Source of the DNA: Prevotella sp. P2-180
Lineage (GTDB): Bacteria > Bacteroidota > Bacteroidia > Bacteroidales > Bacteroidaceae
Assembly (NCBI RefSeq): GCF_002251435.1
Contig: NZ_NPJI01000110.1
Span: 186,001 to 250,000, forward strand
Direction of reading: 5' to 3'
Length of the DNA: 64,000 nucleotides
Every line of letters begins with the position of its first letter. Position 1 is the first letter of the stretch. Below the pieces are notes generated by a model, which ran no database searches, was not told the DNA's origin, and saw only the letters and a program-made list of their open reading frames with translations. Below, piece by piece: positions 9,938 to 18,398 of the stretch. The position numbers and the translations under genes were made by a program.

Positions 9938-11338
9938 CTATTCCTGTTTTCTTGTCTTTTTCAGCTGGCGTGAAATGTTCTCCACTTCTTCTGTCGTAAG
10001 AGGATAGAAGTTTACGCAAATGATGCTGAGGAGAGCAACACAACAAGGAACGAATGTCATGAGATACCAAAGATAGTCTACTACTTCGGCAGGTTGCGTA
10101 ACGCTGACACCTGCCTGCGGCTGTACATAGCCTACGGCGGCAAGAAGCCACATGACAGAGGCACCGCCTACTGCACCGCCAAACTTCTGTGCCATGGAGG
10201 CACTGGAGAAGATGAGTCCTGTGGAAGCGGTGTTGAACTTAAGCTCTGCATAGTCGGACACGTCGGCATACATACTCCAAATAAGAGGAGAGATGATGCC
10301 GGTGAAGATAGAAATGAGCACCTGCATCAACATCATGCCCCAAAGGCCTGCTACCGTATTTGCCGGCATAAAGAAGAACAGCACACTGAGTACTGCCAGT
10401 GCAATATTTGAATAGATGAAGGTGGCCTTTTTGCCAAAACGCTTAGCGATGGGTACAGTAAGTGCTACACCAATCATGTTGCTCACCTCGCCTACGCTGA
10501 GGAACAGTCCTGCATAGAATAATATTGAAAGTCCGAAGAAAGGCAGGCTCACGTCGCCGTCGACACAGATGACGTAGGTGAAGAAGTACGCCACCACCGA
10601 ACCACGCACCGTATTGAAGAGGTTGCTGCCGAGGGCTGCACCGATGAGTATCCACCAAGGGCGGTTTTGGAGCAACGAGGAGAAGTCGCTGCCGATGCTA
10701 ACCTTGCTCTCGCTCTTGATATGTTCGCGGGTGAGGGCAAAACAGAGCAGGAACAGGACAAGACATGCCGAGGCAATTGCCACCATGGCAAACTGTGTGC
10801 CAGCGGCTTTTGACCCGTCAAACATTGGAGTGAACATGTTGCAGAGCGGTTCCCATGCTGAAAGTGCGATAAACGAGCCGCCATAGGCGAAGAACATTCT
10901 GAATGACGAGAATACAGTCTTCTCGTTAGTATCTGATGTCATGACTCCAAGCATAGAGCCGTAAGGCACGTTGATGCCTGTGTATACGGTCATCATAAGG
11001 ATGTAGGTCACGTATGCCCATACAAGTTTTGCGGCATATCCCCAGTCAGGTGTGGTGAACAGCAAGATACCGCAGATGGAGAACGGAGCTGCTATCCAAA
11101 GAAGATATGGGCGGTATTTTCCCCAGCGTGTCTTTGTACGGTCGGCGATGATTCCCATCATCGGGTCGCTTACTCCGTCCCAGATTCTTGTCACAAGCAT
11201 TAATATTCCGGCATCTACAAGGCTTAGCCCAAAGATGTCGCTATAGAAAATAGGAAGATAATATGAAAAGATCTTCCAAAACATCGACGAAGACATGTCG
11301 CCGAATCCATAACCGATTTTCTCACTTAATTTAGCCAT
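9938..11338 (-). CDS. GPH-family (MFS) sugar:cation symporter
   Basis: This 466-residue inner-membrane transporter has about 12 hydrophobic segments and the glycoside-pentoside-hexuronide signature WDGVSDPMMGIIADRTKTRWGK-type loop between the second and third helices. Position between the GH130 and epimerase genes implies mannobiose or short manno-oligosaccharide import into the cytoplasm, as in described Bacteroides mannan loci. The gene starts after a heptad-repeat hairpin that separates it from the upstream GH130 gene, which may tune its expression within the operon. Confidence 0.92.
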   Translation of the reverse strand: MAKLSEKIGYGFGDMSSSMFWKIFSYYLPIFYSDIFGLSLVDAGILMLVTRIWDGVSDPMMGIIADRTKTRWGKYRPYLLWIAAPFSICGILLFTTPDWGYAAKLVWAYVTYILMMTVYTGINVPYGSMLGVMTSDTNEKTVFSSFRMFFAYGGSFIALSAWEPLCNMFTPMFDGSKAAGTQFAMVAIASACLVLFLLCFALTREHIKSESKVSIGSDFSSLLQNRPWWILIGAALGSNLFNTVRGSVVAYFFTYVICVDGDVSLPFFGLSILFYAGLFLSVGEVSNMIGVALTVPIAKRFGKKATFIYSNIALAVLSVLFFFMPANTVAGLWGMMLMQVLISIFTGIISPLIWSMYADVSDYAELKFNTASTGLIFSSASMAQKFGGAVGGASVMWLLAAVGYVQPQAGVSVTQPAEVVDYLWYLMTFVPCCVALLSIICVNFYPLTTEEVENISRQLKKTRKQE

Positions 11339-11352
11339 AATGATTTTTTAAT

Positions 11353-11439
11353 GTTGAATGTTGAAGATTGAAAATTGAATATTGAATTGCTGCGCCAGGA
11401 AACAGTGCGCAGCAATTCAATTTTCAACTTTCAATTTTC
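11353..11439. repeat. Heptad repeats forming a strong intercistronic hairpin
   Basis: In the mRNA sense the array starts at the GH130 stop codon (TGA) with units TGAAAGT, TGAAAAT and TGAATTG. It passes into a perfect 15-bp stem (11407-11421 with 11381-11395, 11-base loop) and leaves through TTCAANN heptads of opposite sense. It lies wholly between two genes of one operon and lacks a T-run after the GC-rich part, so attenuation or mRNA processing is more likely than termination. Confidence 0.7.
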
Positions 11440-12594
11440 CAAGTTCTTCTTTATTAGTTTCTTTATTGTTTCTACGCTCTCACCTGTGGTATAGCCATCG
11501 GCGGGAGTATTCATGCAGTAGTCTATCAGTCGGTCAATGGATGATGTAGCTACGTGCATACGTGTGTCTGACGATCCGTAGTATATGAACACCTTTCCGT
11601 CTTCGTCTGCAATCCAGCCATTGGCAAATACCACGTTCATCACGTCGCCGATATATTCACCGCCCTCAGGCACCATGAAGTAGCCGCCGGGTTGTGCAAT
11701 GACACGTGTGGGATCGTCGAGAGCTGTCATATACATATATAAAACGTATCTCAAGCCGCTGGCGCATCCGCGTACTCCGTGTGCCAGGTGGAGCCATCCC
11801 TTAGGTGTCTTTATAGGATGAGGTCCTTCACCATTCTTAACTTCCATGATGGTATGGTAGTGGCGTGCATTGATGATTTTTTCCTCGGTAATCTCTGCAT
11901 TAGTGATGTCGTCGACTAGTGCCCAGCCGATGCCGCCGCCTGAACCAGTGTCGATGAATCCGTCCTGTGGGCGGGTATAGAAAGCATACTTGCCGTCGAC
12001 AAACTCAGGATGGAGCACCACGTTGCGTTGCTGGCTCTTTGTCTTCAGGTCAGGCAGACGTTCCCAGTTGACGAGGTCCTTAGTGCGTGCGATGGCGGCA
12101 GTGGCGGTAGCTGCAGAGAGGTCGCCCGGCTGTGAGTCGTCGTGACGCTCGGCACAGAAGACGCCATACACCCATCCGTCCTCGTGGGCTGTGAGTCGCA
12201 TGTCATAGATATTTGTAGCGGGAATAGTATCTTCGGGCATGGTGATGGGCTCTGGCCAGAAGCGGAAGTTGTCAACACCGTTAGGACTTTCTGCCACGGC
12301 GAAGAAACTCTTGCGGTCGGCGCCTTCAACTCTCACTACAAGAACATATTTTCCGTTCCACTTGATTGCACCGGAGTTAAGGGTAGCGTTCATCATGATA
12401 CGCTGCATGAGATATGGGTTGTCCTTCTCGTTGAAGTCATATCTCCATTCTAATGGAGTATGCTCAGCTGTGAGGATAGGGTTTTCATACTTTTCATAGA
12501 TACCATTGCCGTATGGTAGAGGGTTGTTTTTTCTGCTTAGAAGAACCTCATGATGTGCTCGTAGGCTCTTCACCTTTTCTTGAAAATTATTCAT
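11431..12594 (-). CDS. GH130 beta-1,4-mannosylglucose phosphorylase
   Basis: This cytoplasmic enzyme phosphorolyses 4-O-beta-mannosyl-glucose to mannose-1-phosphate and glucose, the last specific step of bacterial mannan catabolism. The 387-residue protein has no signal peptide and folds as a five-bladed propeller in this family. Length, the N-terminal [21 protein letters not shown] segment and the block [26 protein letters not shown] are characteristic of GH130 subfamily 1. The general-acid Asp and phosphate-binding Arg/His block ([27 protein letters not shown]) are present. Neighbours (epimerase, symporter, mannanases) fit the pathway exactly. Confidence 0.93.
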   Translation of the reverse strand: MNNFQEKVKSLRAHHEVLLSRKNNPLPYGNGIYEKYENPILTAEHTPLEWRYDFNEKDNPYLMQRIMMNATLNSGAIKWNGKYVLVVRVEGADRKSFFAVAESPNGVDNFRFWPEPITMPEDTIPATNIYDMRLTAHEDGWVYGVFCAERHDDSQPGDLSAATATAAIARTKDLVNWERLPDLKTKSQQRNVVLHPEFVDGKYAFYTRPQDGFIDTGSGGGIGWALVDDITNAEITEEKIINARHYHTIMEVKNGEGPHPIKTPKGWLHLAHGVRGCASGLRYVLYMYMTALDDPTRVIAQPGGYFMVPEGGEYIGDVMNVVFANGWIADEDGKVFIYYGSSDTRMHVATSSIDRLIDYCMNTPADGYTTGESVETIKKLIKKNLEN

Positions 12595-12612
12595 AATGTC
12601 TTTTTATATTTG

Positions 12613-13680
12613 TTATTTCATTTTTTTTATGTCTTTATTCATAAGTATGCGCTTGTTCTTGCAGAGCTTCTTGAAGTCCTTGGCTGTAGGCAGGTTGGGA
12701 GCAGAGGCATACACTTCCTTTGGATTGTCCCATGCGTTACGCCAAAGAAGGGCGTAGCATAGTTTATATTCCTCAAGAACTGGCAGTAGTGTCTCGGTAA
12801 ACCACTTTGGGTGCGACACTGTCTTATTGCCGGTTTCGGTCAGGGCAACCAGTTTGTTATGCTTTTCACCCACAATCTTCATCACGTCGAATTCTTTGCG
12901 CAGATCGCCTTGATATACGGAGTCAGCCGCCATCTGATAAACGTCGATGCCTATCAAGTCAACATATTCGTCGCCGGGATAATACTTCATGAAGTTCTCC
13001 TCGCTTTCGTTGCTTGCGAGGTTGGGAGAATATCCCCACACAAGGTTGTCGCACACTTTTTCAGAAATACGCTTGTGAGTGTACTGATACAGTTGTCGGT
13101 ATTCTTCTGGGGTGCAATCCGAGGCTCCCCACCAGAACCATCCTCCGTTCATCTCGTGCCAAGGTCGGAAAAGTACGGGGATAACATCTCCGTTCTTGTC
13201 TTTCAACGACATTATGAATGATGCCACCTTGTCGAGCCATTTATTGAATTTTGGATTCAGTGCTCCGCCAGGAAGGATTGCCGTTACGGCATTGCCAGCA
13301 GGTTTAAACCAAGCGTCCTTTCCGTTGGTGGGATTGAAGGGATGCCAGCTAATGGCCACTATTCCCCCTCTTTCGTAATGATTCACTATTTCCTTGTGTA
13401 TGCGTTCAAACGGCACCTTGTCAAGATTCTTGTCCCATCCGAGTTCAAGTCCGCCAAGGTCAAACTCCATAATTGCGGGATAGTCGCCTGCCGTTTCAAG
13501 TATATCACTGCGTCCCTCTTCCCATTTCCATGTGGTTCCATAGACTGGGTCGTCGTGATGTCCGAGCATTATGCCCTTCTCCTGAATCTTTTCAAGTCGT
13601 TTCAGAAGTTCACTCCTTAATGACGCTGCTGCATTGGCCACAATGGCAAATACAGCTAAAAACAAAATTATCTTTTTCAT
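12613..13680 (-). CDS. GH26 beta-mannanase, secreted (probably periplasmic)
   Basis: This 355-residue GH26 enzyme has a signal peptide (MKKIILFLAVFAIVANAAA) without a lipobox, which suggests a soluble periplasmic enzyme acting on imported manno-oligosaccharides. Acid/base Glu176 lies in LFRPWHEMNGGWFWWG and the nucleophile is Glu282 in ALTETGNKT. It lacks extra domains and resembles the mannobiose-releasing GH26 enzymes of Bacteroides mannan loci, although endo- versus exo-mode cannot be read from sequence alone. It lies between the deacetylase and GH130 genes, 18 bases from the latter. Confidence 0.92.
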   Translation of the reverse strand: MKKIILFLAVFAIVANAAASLRSELLKRLEKIQEKGIMLGHHDDPVYGTTWKWEEGRSDILETAGDYPAIMEFDLGGLELGWDKNLDKVPFERIHKEIVNHYERGGIVAISWHPFNPTNGKDAWFKPAGNAVTAILPGGALNPKFNKWLDKVASFIMSLKDKNGDVIPVLFRPWHEMNGGWFWWGASDCTPEEYRQLYQYTHKRISEKVCDNLVWGYSPNLASNESEENFMKYYPGDEYVDLIGIDVYQMAADSVYQGDLRKEFDVMKIVGEKHNKLVALTETGNKTVSHPKWFTETLLPVLEEYKLCYALLWRNAWDNPKEVYASAPNLPTAKDFKKLCKNKRILMNKDIKKMK

Positions 13681-13759
13681 TCTTCACTGACTTCGTCGAT
13701 GTCTGGCTTCACCTCAGCATAGCTCGAGCGAGCTCGGCTCTGCGTTCAGTTTGCGCAGC

Positions 13760-13841
13760 CATTCTTCATTCTTCACTCTTCATTCTTCATTCTTCATTCT
13801 TCACTCTTCATTCTTCATTCTTCATTCTTCATTCTTCATTT
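13760..13841. repeat. Post-stop heptad array 1 (TGAAGAA/TGAAGAG)
   Basis: About eleven 7-bp units, TGAAGAA or TGAAGAG on the minus (coding) strand, form a near-uninterrupted array. The deacetylase stop codon is the TGA of the first unit. The array fills the first half of the gap before the GH26 gene. Confidence 0.85.
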
Positions 13842-15113
13842 TTTTAATTCCTTCAATAGCCAAGCCACCCACTCGTCCCACTGCTCCTGATACCAGAAGT
13901 GTGCGGTTTGCTGATAAAGACTCATTTCCTTTGGGGCAGTTACTGTGTTGTATGTAGCCCATGCTGATGTTGGGGGCACTACCTCGTCGTTGTATCCGAA
14001 AGAGAACCATCCCTTGCACTTGATGCGTTTGGCGAAGTTGATGCCATCGAAATAGCCGGAGTTCTTCACCTTCTTCTCGTCGCGGGTTTTGTCGTAGTAG
14101 AAATAATGAGGCCAACCGCAAGCCTGTCCGTGGAGTGAGGCAGTATGATCGCACATGGCGGCATGTACCGCGCCATAGCATGTGACCCTACTGTCGAGTG
14201 CCGCGCAAACCAAGGATAGCATACCACCCTGACTGCTTCCGGTGACACCGAGGTTCTTGCCGTCCCATTCTGGTAGTGATGCTATATAGTCGATAGAACG
14301 GATGGCACCTGTGAAGATGCGTTTGTAAGGCATTTTTTCGCGATTGTCGAGATTGGCTTCCCAATACCCGTTGAGCGCACCGTTGTGTAGGCGGTCATAA
14401 ACAACTTGGTTCATGGTCACTGGTATGCCGTGAATTCCTATTTCAAGAGTGATTACACCTTGTGATGCCATCCACACATCGCCTCCATAGGGACGGCAAC
14501 CCGCTCCGGGTACACGAAGCAATGCAGGATATTTACCAGGCTTCACTGGCATACAGAGGATGCCGTATATCTTACTGCCCCATGCATTGTTGTTGTAGTT
14601 TACTTCATACACGTTGACATCCTTGGTGCATCTTTCGGGAAGGAGCTCGAGGTGCGGGTCAAGGTCCACCTTTCGTGCTTCGGCTAGAGTGTTGCTCCAG
14701 AACTCGTCGAAGTCGGCTGGGCATTCAGCCCATGGCTTAATTTTCTCAGGAGAGAAAGCCGCGGCGCAAGTGTTGCTGTATTTCTTTCCACCAATGGTGG
14801 CGCTTACATTCACGCGATAGAATCCAGGAGTGTTCATCTTGCCTTTAAGAGTCATTTCCCCGTTTTTCAGCGTAGCCTTTTTCTTGCCTCCCACGGGATA
14901 CATCTCCGGTCCTTGTTCATATTCCACTTCCACATTCTCGATCGGAGTGTTTGAGCGCAATATGCGAACGGTGAATACAGCCGTTTCTCCTACCTTATAG
15001 TTCCAATCGTTATGATTGGGAGCTATTGTAACATTGATGTTGTTTCCCCTTATCTGAGCCTCAATGGCTACGGTGAAAAGTAGGGAAAGCAGTAATAAGC
15101 AAGTTTTCCTCAT
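13836..15113 (-). CDS. CE7-type acetyl esterase, secreted
   Basis: This alpha/beta-hydrolase of the acetyl-xylan-esterase/cephalosporin-C-deacetylase (CE7, AXE1) type probably removes acetyl groups from manno-oligosaccharides. It has 425 residues, a signal peptide to about residue 19 (AIEAQ), an N-terminal Ig-like domain of about 100 residues, then the esterase domain. The nucleophile elbow is GSSQGG (Ser294); the likely Asp is in FGYNDEVVPP and the His in QTAHFWYQEQ. It is the first gene of the deacetylase-GH26-GH130-symporter-epimerase-(AraC) cluster and carries an unusually long leader of about 200 bases. Its C-terminus ends in LLKELKK and the stop codon belongs to a repeat array. Confidence 0.87.
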   Translation of the reverse strand: MRKTCLLLLSLLFTVAIEAQIRGNNINVTIAPNHNDWNYKVGETAVFTVRILRSNTPIENVEVEYEQGPEMYPVGGKKKATLKNGEMTLKGKMNTPGFYRVNVSATIGGKKYSNTCAAAFSPEKIKPWAECPADFDEFWSNTLAEARKVDLDPHLELLPERCTKDVNVYEVNYNNNAWGSKIYGILCMPVKPGKYPALLRVPGAGCRPYGGDVWMASQGVITLEIGIHGIPVTMNQVVYDRLHNGALNGYWEANLDNREKMPYKRIFTGAIRSIDYIASLPEWDGKNLGVTGSSQGGMLSLVCAALDSRVTCYGAVHAAMCDHTASLHGQACGWPHYFYYDKTRDEKKVKNSGYFDGINFAKRIKCKGWFSFGYNDEVVPPTSAWATYNTVTAPKEMSLYQQTAHFWYQEQWDEWVAWLLKELKK

Positions 15114-15320
15114 ACTAATTATTAGTTGTATTATGTTTTAAGTTCTTCAGGTTGATGTTGGTAATAAAATGATGGTTCAAGCCTTTGTCTGAAGAGAGGG
15201 GACAAACACTTTTGCCCCCTTTGTTCTCTTACCTAACTACTAACTATAAACCTAATCAAATATATTCCGTGTTAATGCAATTTGTCAGCAGAACATAATG
15301 ATTTGTTCTTTTTGACGGTG

Positions 15321-15377
15321 CAAAGTTAGCATTATTTTTTGAAATTATATGATACTATTTTATCAAAATAGAGCACT
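15321..15377 (-). promoter_or_regulatory. Promoter and mannan operator of the deacetylase operon
   Basis: The minus-strand -7 box TAACTTTG (15321-15328) has no TTTG at -33. The half-site AGTATCA (15350-15356) sits 21 bp upstream of the -7 box, with a weaker copy AGTGCTC (15371-15377) 21 bp further. The 19-mer TTTTGATAAAATAGTATCA is identical to the one in front of the GH5_7 gene. This looks like an activator-dependent promoter in which the bound regulator replaces the -33 contact. The leader contains a possible hairpin around 15199-15232. Confidence 0.7.
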
Positions 15378-15553
15378 ATTTTAGTTTTTTGTCAAACAAT
15401 ACGTTAATTAGCTCTTTTATTTTGCTTTTTTTGTCTTACTTACCTACAAATATCCTACCATAATATGGAATAATTGCAATTTTTCCTCTCACTTAATCTT
15501 CTCAAAAACAAATAATTGTATTATTCACACTATATCATTGCAAAATAAAGCAA

Positions 15554-15585
15554 AGTGGAGGGCAGTAATGATACTACCCTCCACT
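15554..15585 (-). terminator. Probable terminator after the surface GH26 gene
   Basis: A 9-bp stem AGTGGAGGG/CCCTCCACT (extended by partial inner pairing) is followed on the minus strand by TTGCTTTATTTTG. It lies about 33 bases beyond the stop of the last gene in the SusC operon. Confidence 0.65.
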
Positions 15586-15617
15586 ATCACTATACTATTT
15601 TAATATGAACATCATTA

Positions 15618-17075
15618 TTACTTCCATGAAGGAAGTTCGTCGCGCGAGATGACATACTTGGAGTTCATCTGCGCATTGAAGAATGCGTCATCATTGTATG
15701 GTGCGTACATGAAGTCGCCATTCCACGGCATAAACCAACTCCACATATCACCACCTTGCATCATGTTGCCAATCTCGGGTACAGCACCACATTCGCTGAG
15801 CGTTATAATCTTCTTTCCGTTTGTTAGGTTGTAAAGAGCATCGAAATCGCTGATGAGAGAGAAGTGATACTTAGATGCGTCATTCTCATAATAGTCGCGT
15901 CCGATGATATCCACATATTCGTCGCCAGGATAGTAATCCTTGTCCTTGCCATCGGATGTCCATACCCATATAAGGTTGTTAACTCCTTTAGCCTTGAATG
16001 TATCAAACATCAGTTTCCATAGTTTCTTATACTGTGCCGCACCATCATTGCCCCACCAGAACCATGCTGTTCCGCCTTCATACTGATAGCGGTTGCCAGC
16101 AGCCTCGTGTAGTGGTCTCCACAATACCGATATACCCTTTGCCTGAAGGTCGAGCAGATAGTCGGCCACAACGTCGAGATGCTTCAGGGCAAGAGTGTTT
16201 TCCCACTTGCCGCTACGTACTGCATTCTTGCATGAGAACGGAGTATAAGACTTGCCTTCCTCACTAACATAGAAGTGGTATTTTTCGGGGTTGTTGATGT
16301 CTGCCTCTGTCTCTGGCATGTTCCAGTGCCACATAATGGATACTATACCATTGCCGTTTGCCCAGTTTTCCACAGGTGTGGTGTCGGTATAGTCAATCCA
16401 GTTGGCATTGCCCAGTGGTTTGCTCCAATGGAGGAAGAGATAGTCGAAGCAGGCAATGGCAGGATACTTGCCGGTGCGGTTGAATAAATCTTCGGCTGTG
16501 GATGTACCCCAACCTCTGTCTTCGTTGGAAGACGCTGTAGCCGAGAGCACGGTCTTGCCAAACTGTGACTTGAGGAACTGATAGAGCTTCACTGTCCCCT
16601 CGGTTGCATCGGGATTCACAGGCATATCGGCAATGTCAAATCTACTGATGTCAAATGTGTTGACAGGAGCTGTGGAGAACGAGAAAGAGAAATCGGAGGC
16701 GAAATTATAGCCTTCATCTCTCACGGTGGGTTTCATCACGGTCACCTTGTACGTGGTGTTACCCTTGGTGTCGTAGGTGAAGATGAGCTTGTTGCCCTCC
16801 ACTGTAACAGCCGAGTCGGCCACGTATGAATCATTTATCTTGATGCTGGCATGCGGTGTACTGAAGATGGGTTTGTCATATTCTATGGTAAACACCTTGA
16901 TGGTGTCGAGGTCGGTAGCACCATCCTGTGGGCTCACACTCACCACTACAGGAGCAACACCCTGACCACGGTCGGGCTGGTAGTTGGCATTGTTGTCGCT
17001 GTTCTCGGGATCGGAGCACGACACTGCCATACCCATTGCTACCAAAGCCATTATGCTAAAAAATATTTTCTTCAT
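15618..17075 (-). CDS. GH26 beta-mannanase with N-terminal Ig-like domain, surface lipoprotein
   Basis: The 485-residue lipoprotein has its lipidated cysteine at Cys20 (lipobox AVSC) followed by an acidic stretch (SDPENSDNN), consistent with export to the cell surface. An Ig-like beta-sandwich covers about residues 42-135 (PQDGATDLDTIKVFTIEYDKP). The GH26 TIM barrel follows, with acid/base Glu324 in LWRPLHEAAGN and nucleophile Glu428 in TLSECGAVP. It is the last gene of the SusC-SusD-binding protein operon, the usual place for the surface enzyme making the first cuts in polymeric mannan. Two GH26 homologues elsewhere in the locus lack the Ig domain. Confidence 0.92.
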   Translation of the reverse strand: MKKIFFSIMALVAMGMAVSCSDPENSDNNANYQPDRGQGVAPVVVSVSPQDGATDLDTIKVFTIEYDKPIFSTPHASIKINDSYVADSAVTVEGNKLIFTYDTKGNTTYKVTVMKPTVRDEGYNFASDFSFSFSTAPVNTFDISRFDIADMPVNPDATEGTVKLYQFLKSQFGKTVLSATASSNEDRGWGTSTAEDLFNRTGKYPAIACFDYLFLHWSKPLGNANWIDYTDTTPVENWANGNGIVSIMWHWNMPETEADINNPEKYHFYVSEEGKSYTPFSCKNAVRSGKWENTLALKHLDVVADYLLDLQAKGISVLWRPLHEAAGNRYQYEGGTAWFWWGNDGAAQYKKLWKLMFDTFKAKGVNNLIWVWTSDGKDKDYYPGDEYVDIIGRDYYENDASKYHFSLISDFDALYNLTNGKKIITLSECGAVPEIGNMMQGGDMWSWFMPWNGDFMYAPYNDDAFFNAQMNSKYVISRDELPSWK

Positions 17076-17098
17076 ATCTTTCTGTTGTTTTTATCAGA

Positions 17099-18367
17099 TT
17101 AATATTCTGCGGGTTCTATGCGGAACTGTCCGAAACTGTGGTCAATCTGCCAGTCTTCGTTAGAGTTGGGCTGGCATACAAACTCAAGACTTACCCACTG
17201 GTCGGGTTCTGTAGGCAGCACAGAACCTCCGAGGCAGTCAACGAGAGGCAGTGATATTGTTTGCCACTCTCCGTAGGTGTTGTTAAGACCATCGCTCACG
17301 GGGTCCCACTGGTTGCGTGTAGCTCCTCCATTTAGTGTAATCATATATCCTCCGTTGCGACTTCCTGCCTTACCATTGTCGCCATAGTTATAAAACGGTT
17401 TGGAGGATGCTGTGCACACCTCAAACTTGAGTACGTACTTTTCGGGGTTGGCAGATGCGTCAAGCCAGCGCCAGTTGCAACCCATACCAGTTGAGTTCCA
17501 GCTCCATGAACCGATAATTGACGATGAGAGATCCTGATTTTTCTGCAGACGGATAAACTGATAACCAAGGCATTTCGGGTCGCCACTGTTACCGCCCCAT
17601 GTGAGCTGACTCTTCAGCCAGTCGTTCCACCATCCGAGGTCGCCCTCCATGCTGCTGAACATCAGTTGGTCGCTCATTCTATAAGGAATGGTCTTGGTTT
17701 TGCGTCCGTCCATACCGTCCCATTCGAATGTGATGAGCGAGTTGTCGGGAGCATCCTTCGGAATGAGAATACCCATATATGTCTCCGTGATGGAGTCGGT
17801 GGGAATAACTTCACTATACCCCAAATCGTCGTTGTGGATAGTGATAGTTGCAGTGTTCAGTTCTTCATCCTTGGAGAAACCATAGAGGTCGAAGTAGTCG
17901 CCCATCACTTGCACTTTGTCCCCCTGTAGCGTAAACTCGTTCTTGAGTCCGTCGAGCTGAAGGTTGGGGATGTTTACAGGGAAATCCACCGTCACAGTGC
18001 CCTGCTCAGTGGTGTAAACCAACTTGTTGGTCACCTCCTCGGGAATCTTTCTCGGGATGGTCACATTGCAGAAGTCGCGTTCAGCGTATGCTGCATGGCG
18101 CACATCCACCTCAAGTCCGTTGAATGATATACTCTTCACATGGCTCAGGTTTTTACCCTTAATCTTTATCATCTGGTTGAGCACACCACCAGTGATAGCC
18201 TGCGGAGTCTCCGACACATCCTGAGCGTCATAGATAGCCTCTATGACTGGTGCGCCGTCACAGGAGTAGGGGTCGTATGACGGGATATTCACCACATCGC
18301 TGCACGAAGCCATTGCCATGACAGTCATCAGTGCGATTCCCGCTCTCTTTAAATATATTGCTTTCAT
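17099..18367 (-). CDS. Surface glycan-binding lipoprotein with IPT/TIG domains
   Basis: This 422-residue protein has a lipoprotein signal (MASCSD, Cys22). At least one IPT/TIG Ig-like domain is visible near residues 60-150 (MIKIKGKNLSHVKSISFNGLEV) and a second near 150-240. The C-terminal half is rich in Trp and Gly (WWNDWLKSQLTWGGNSG) and probably carries the glycan-binding site. Placement directly after SusD and before the surface GH26 is that of the SusE/F-like surface glycan-binding proteins of mannan loci. No catalytic motif is visible. Confidence 0.85.
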   Translation of the reverse strand: MKAIYLKRAGIALMTVMAMASCSDVVNIPSYDPYSCDGAPVIEAIYDAQDVSETPQAITGGVLNQMIKIKGKNLSHVKSISFNGLEVDVRHAAYAERDFCNVTIPRKIPEEVTNKLVYTTEQGTVTVDFPVNIPNLQLDGLKNEFTLQGDKVQVMGDYFDLYGFSKDEELNTATITIHNDDLGYSEVIPTDSITETYMGILIPKDAPDNSLITFEWDGMDGRKTKTIPYRMSDQLMFSSMEGDLGWWNDWLKSQLTWGGNSGDPKCLGYQFIRLQKNQDLSSSIIGSWSWNSTGMGCNWRWLDASANPEKYVLKFEVCTASSKPFYNYGDNGKAGSRNGGYMITLNGGATRNQWDPVSDGLNNTYGEWQTISLPLVDCLGGSVLPTEPDQWVSLEFVCQPNSNEDWQIDHSFGQFRIEPAEY

Positions 18368-18398
18368 ATTAATACCTTAATTTATATTATATATGTGA

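Noticed and set aside
9918-10151. N-terminal extension of the epimerase
   Set aside because: The extension lies within the symporter gene and has no family similarity; MKQTDLMKQ is the normal start.
15114-15320. Riboswitch in the long leader of the deacetylase operon
   Set aside because: Only one interrupted hairpin (around 15199-15232) is visible and no known riboswitch core was recognised.
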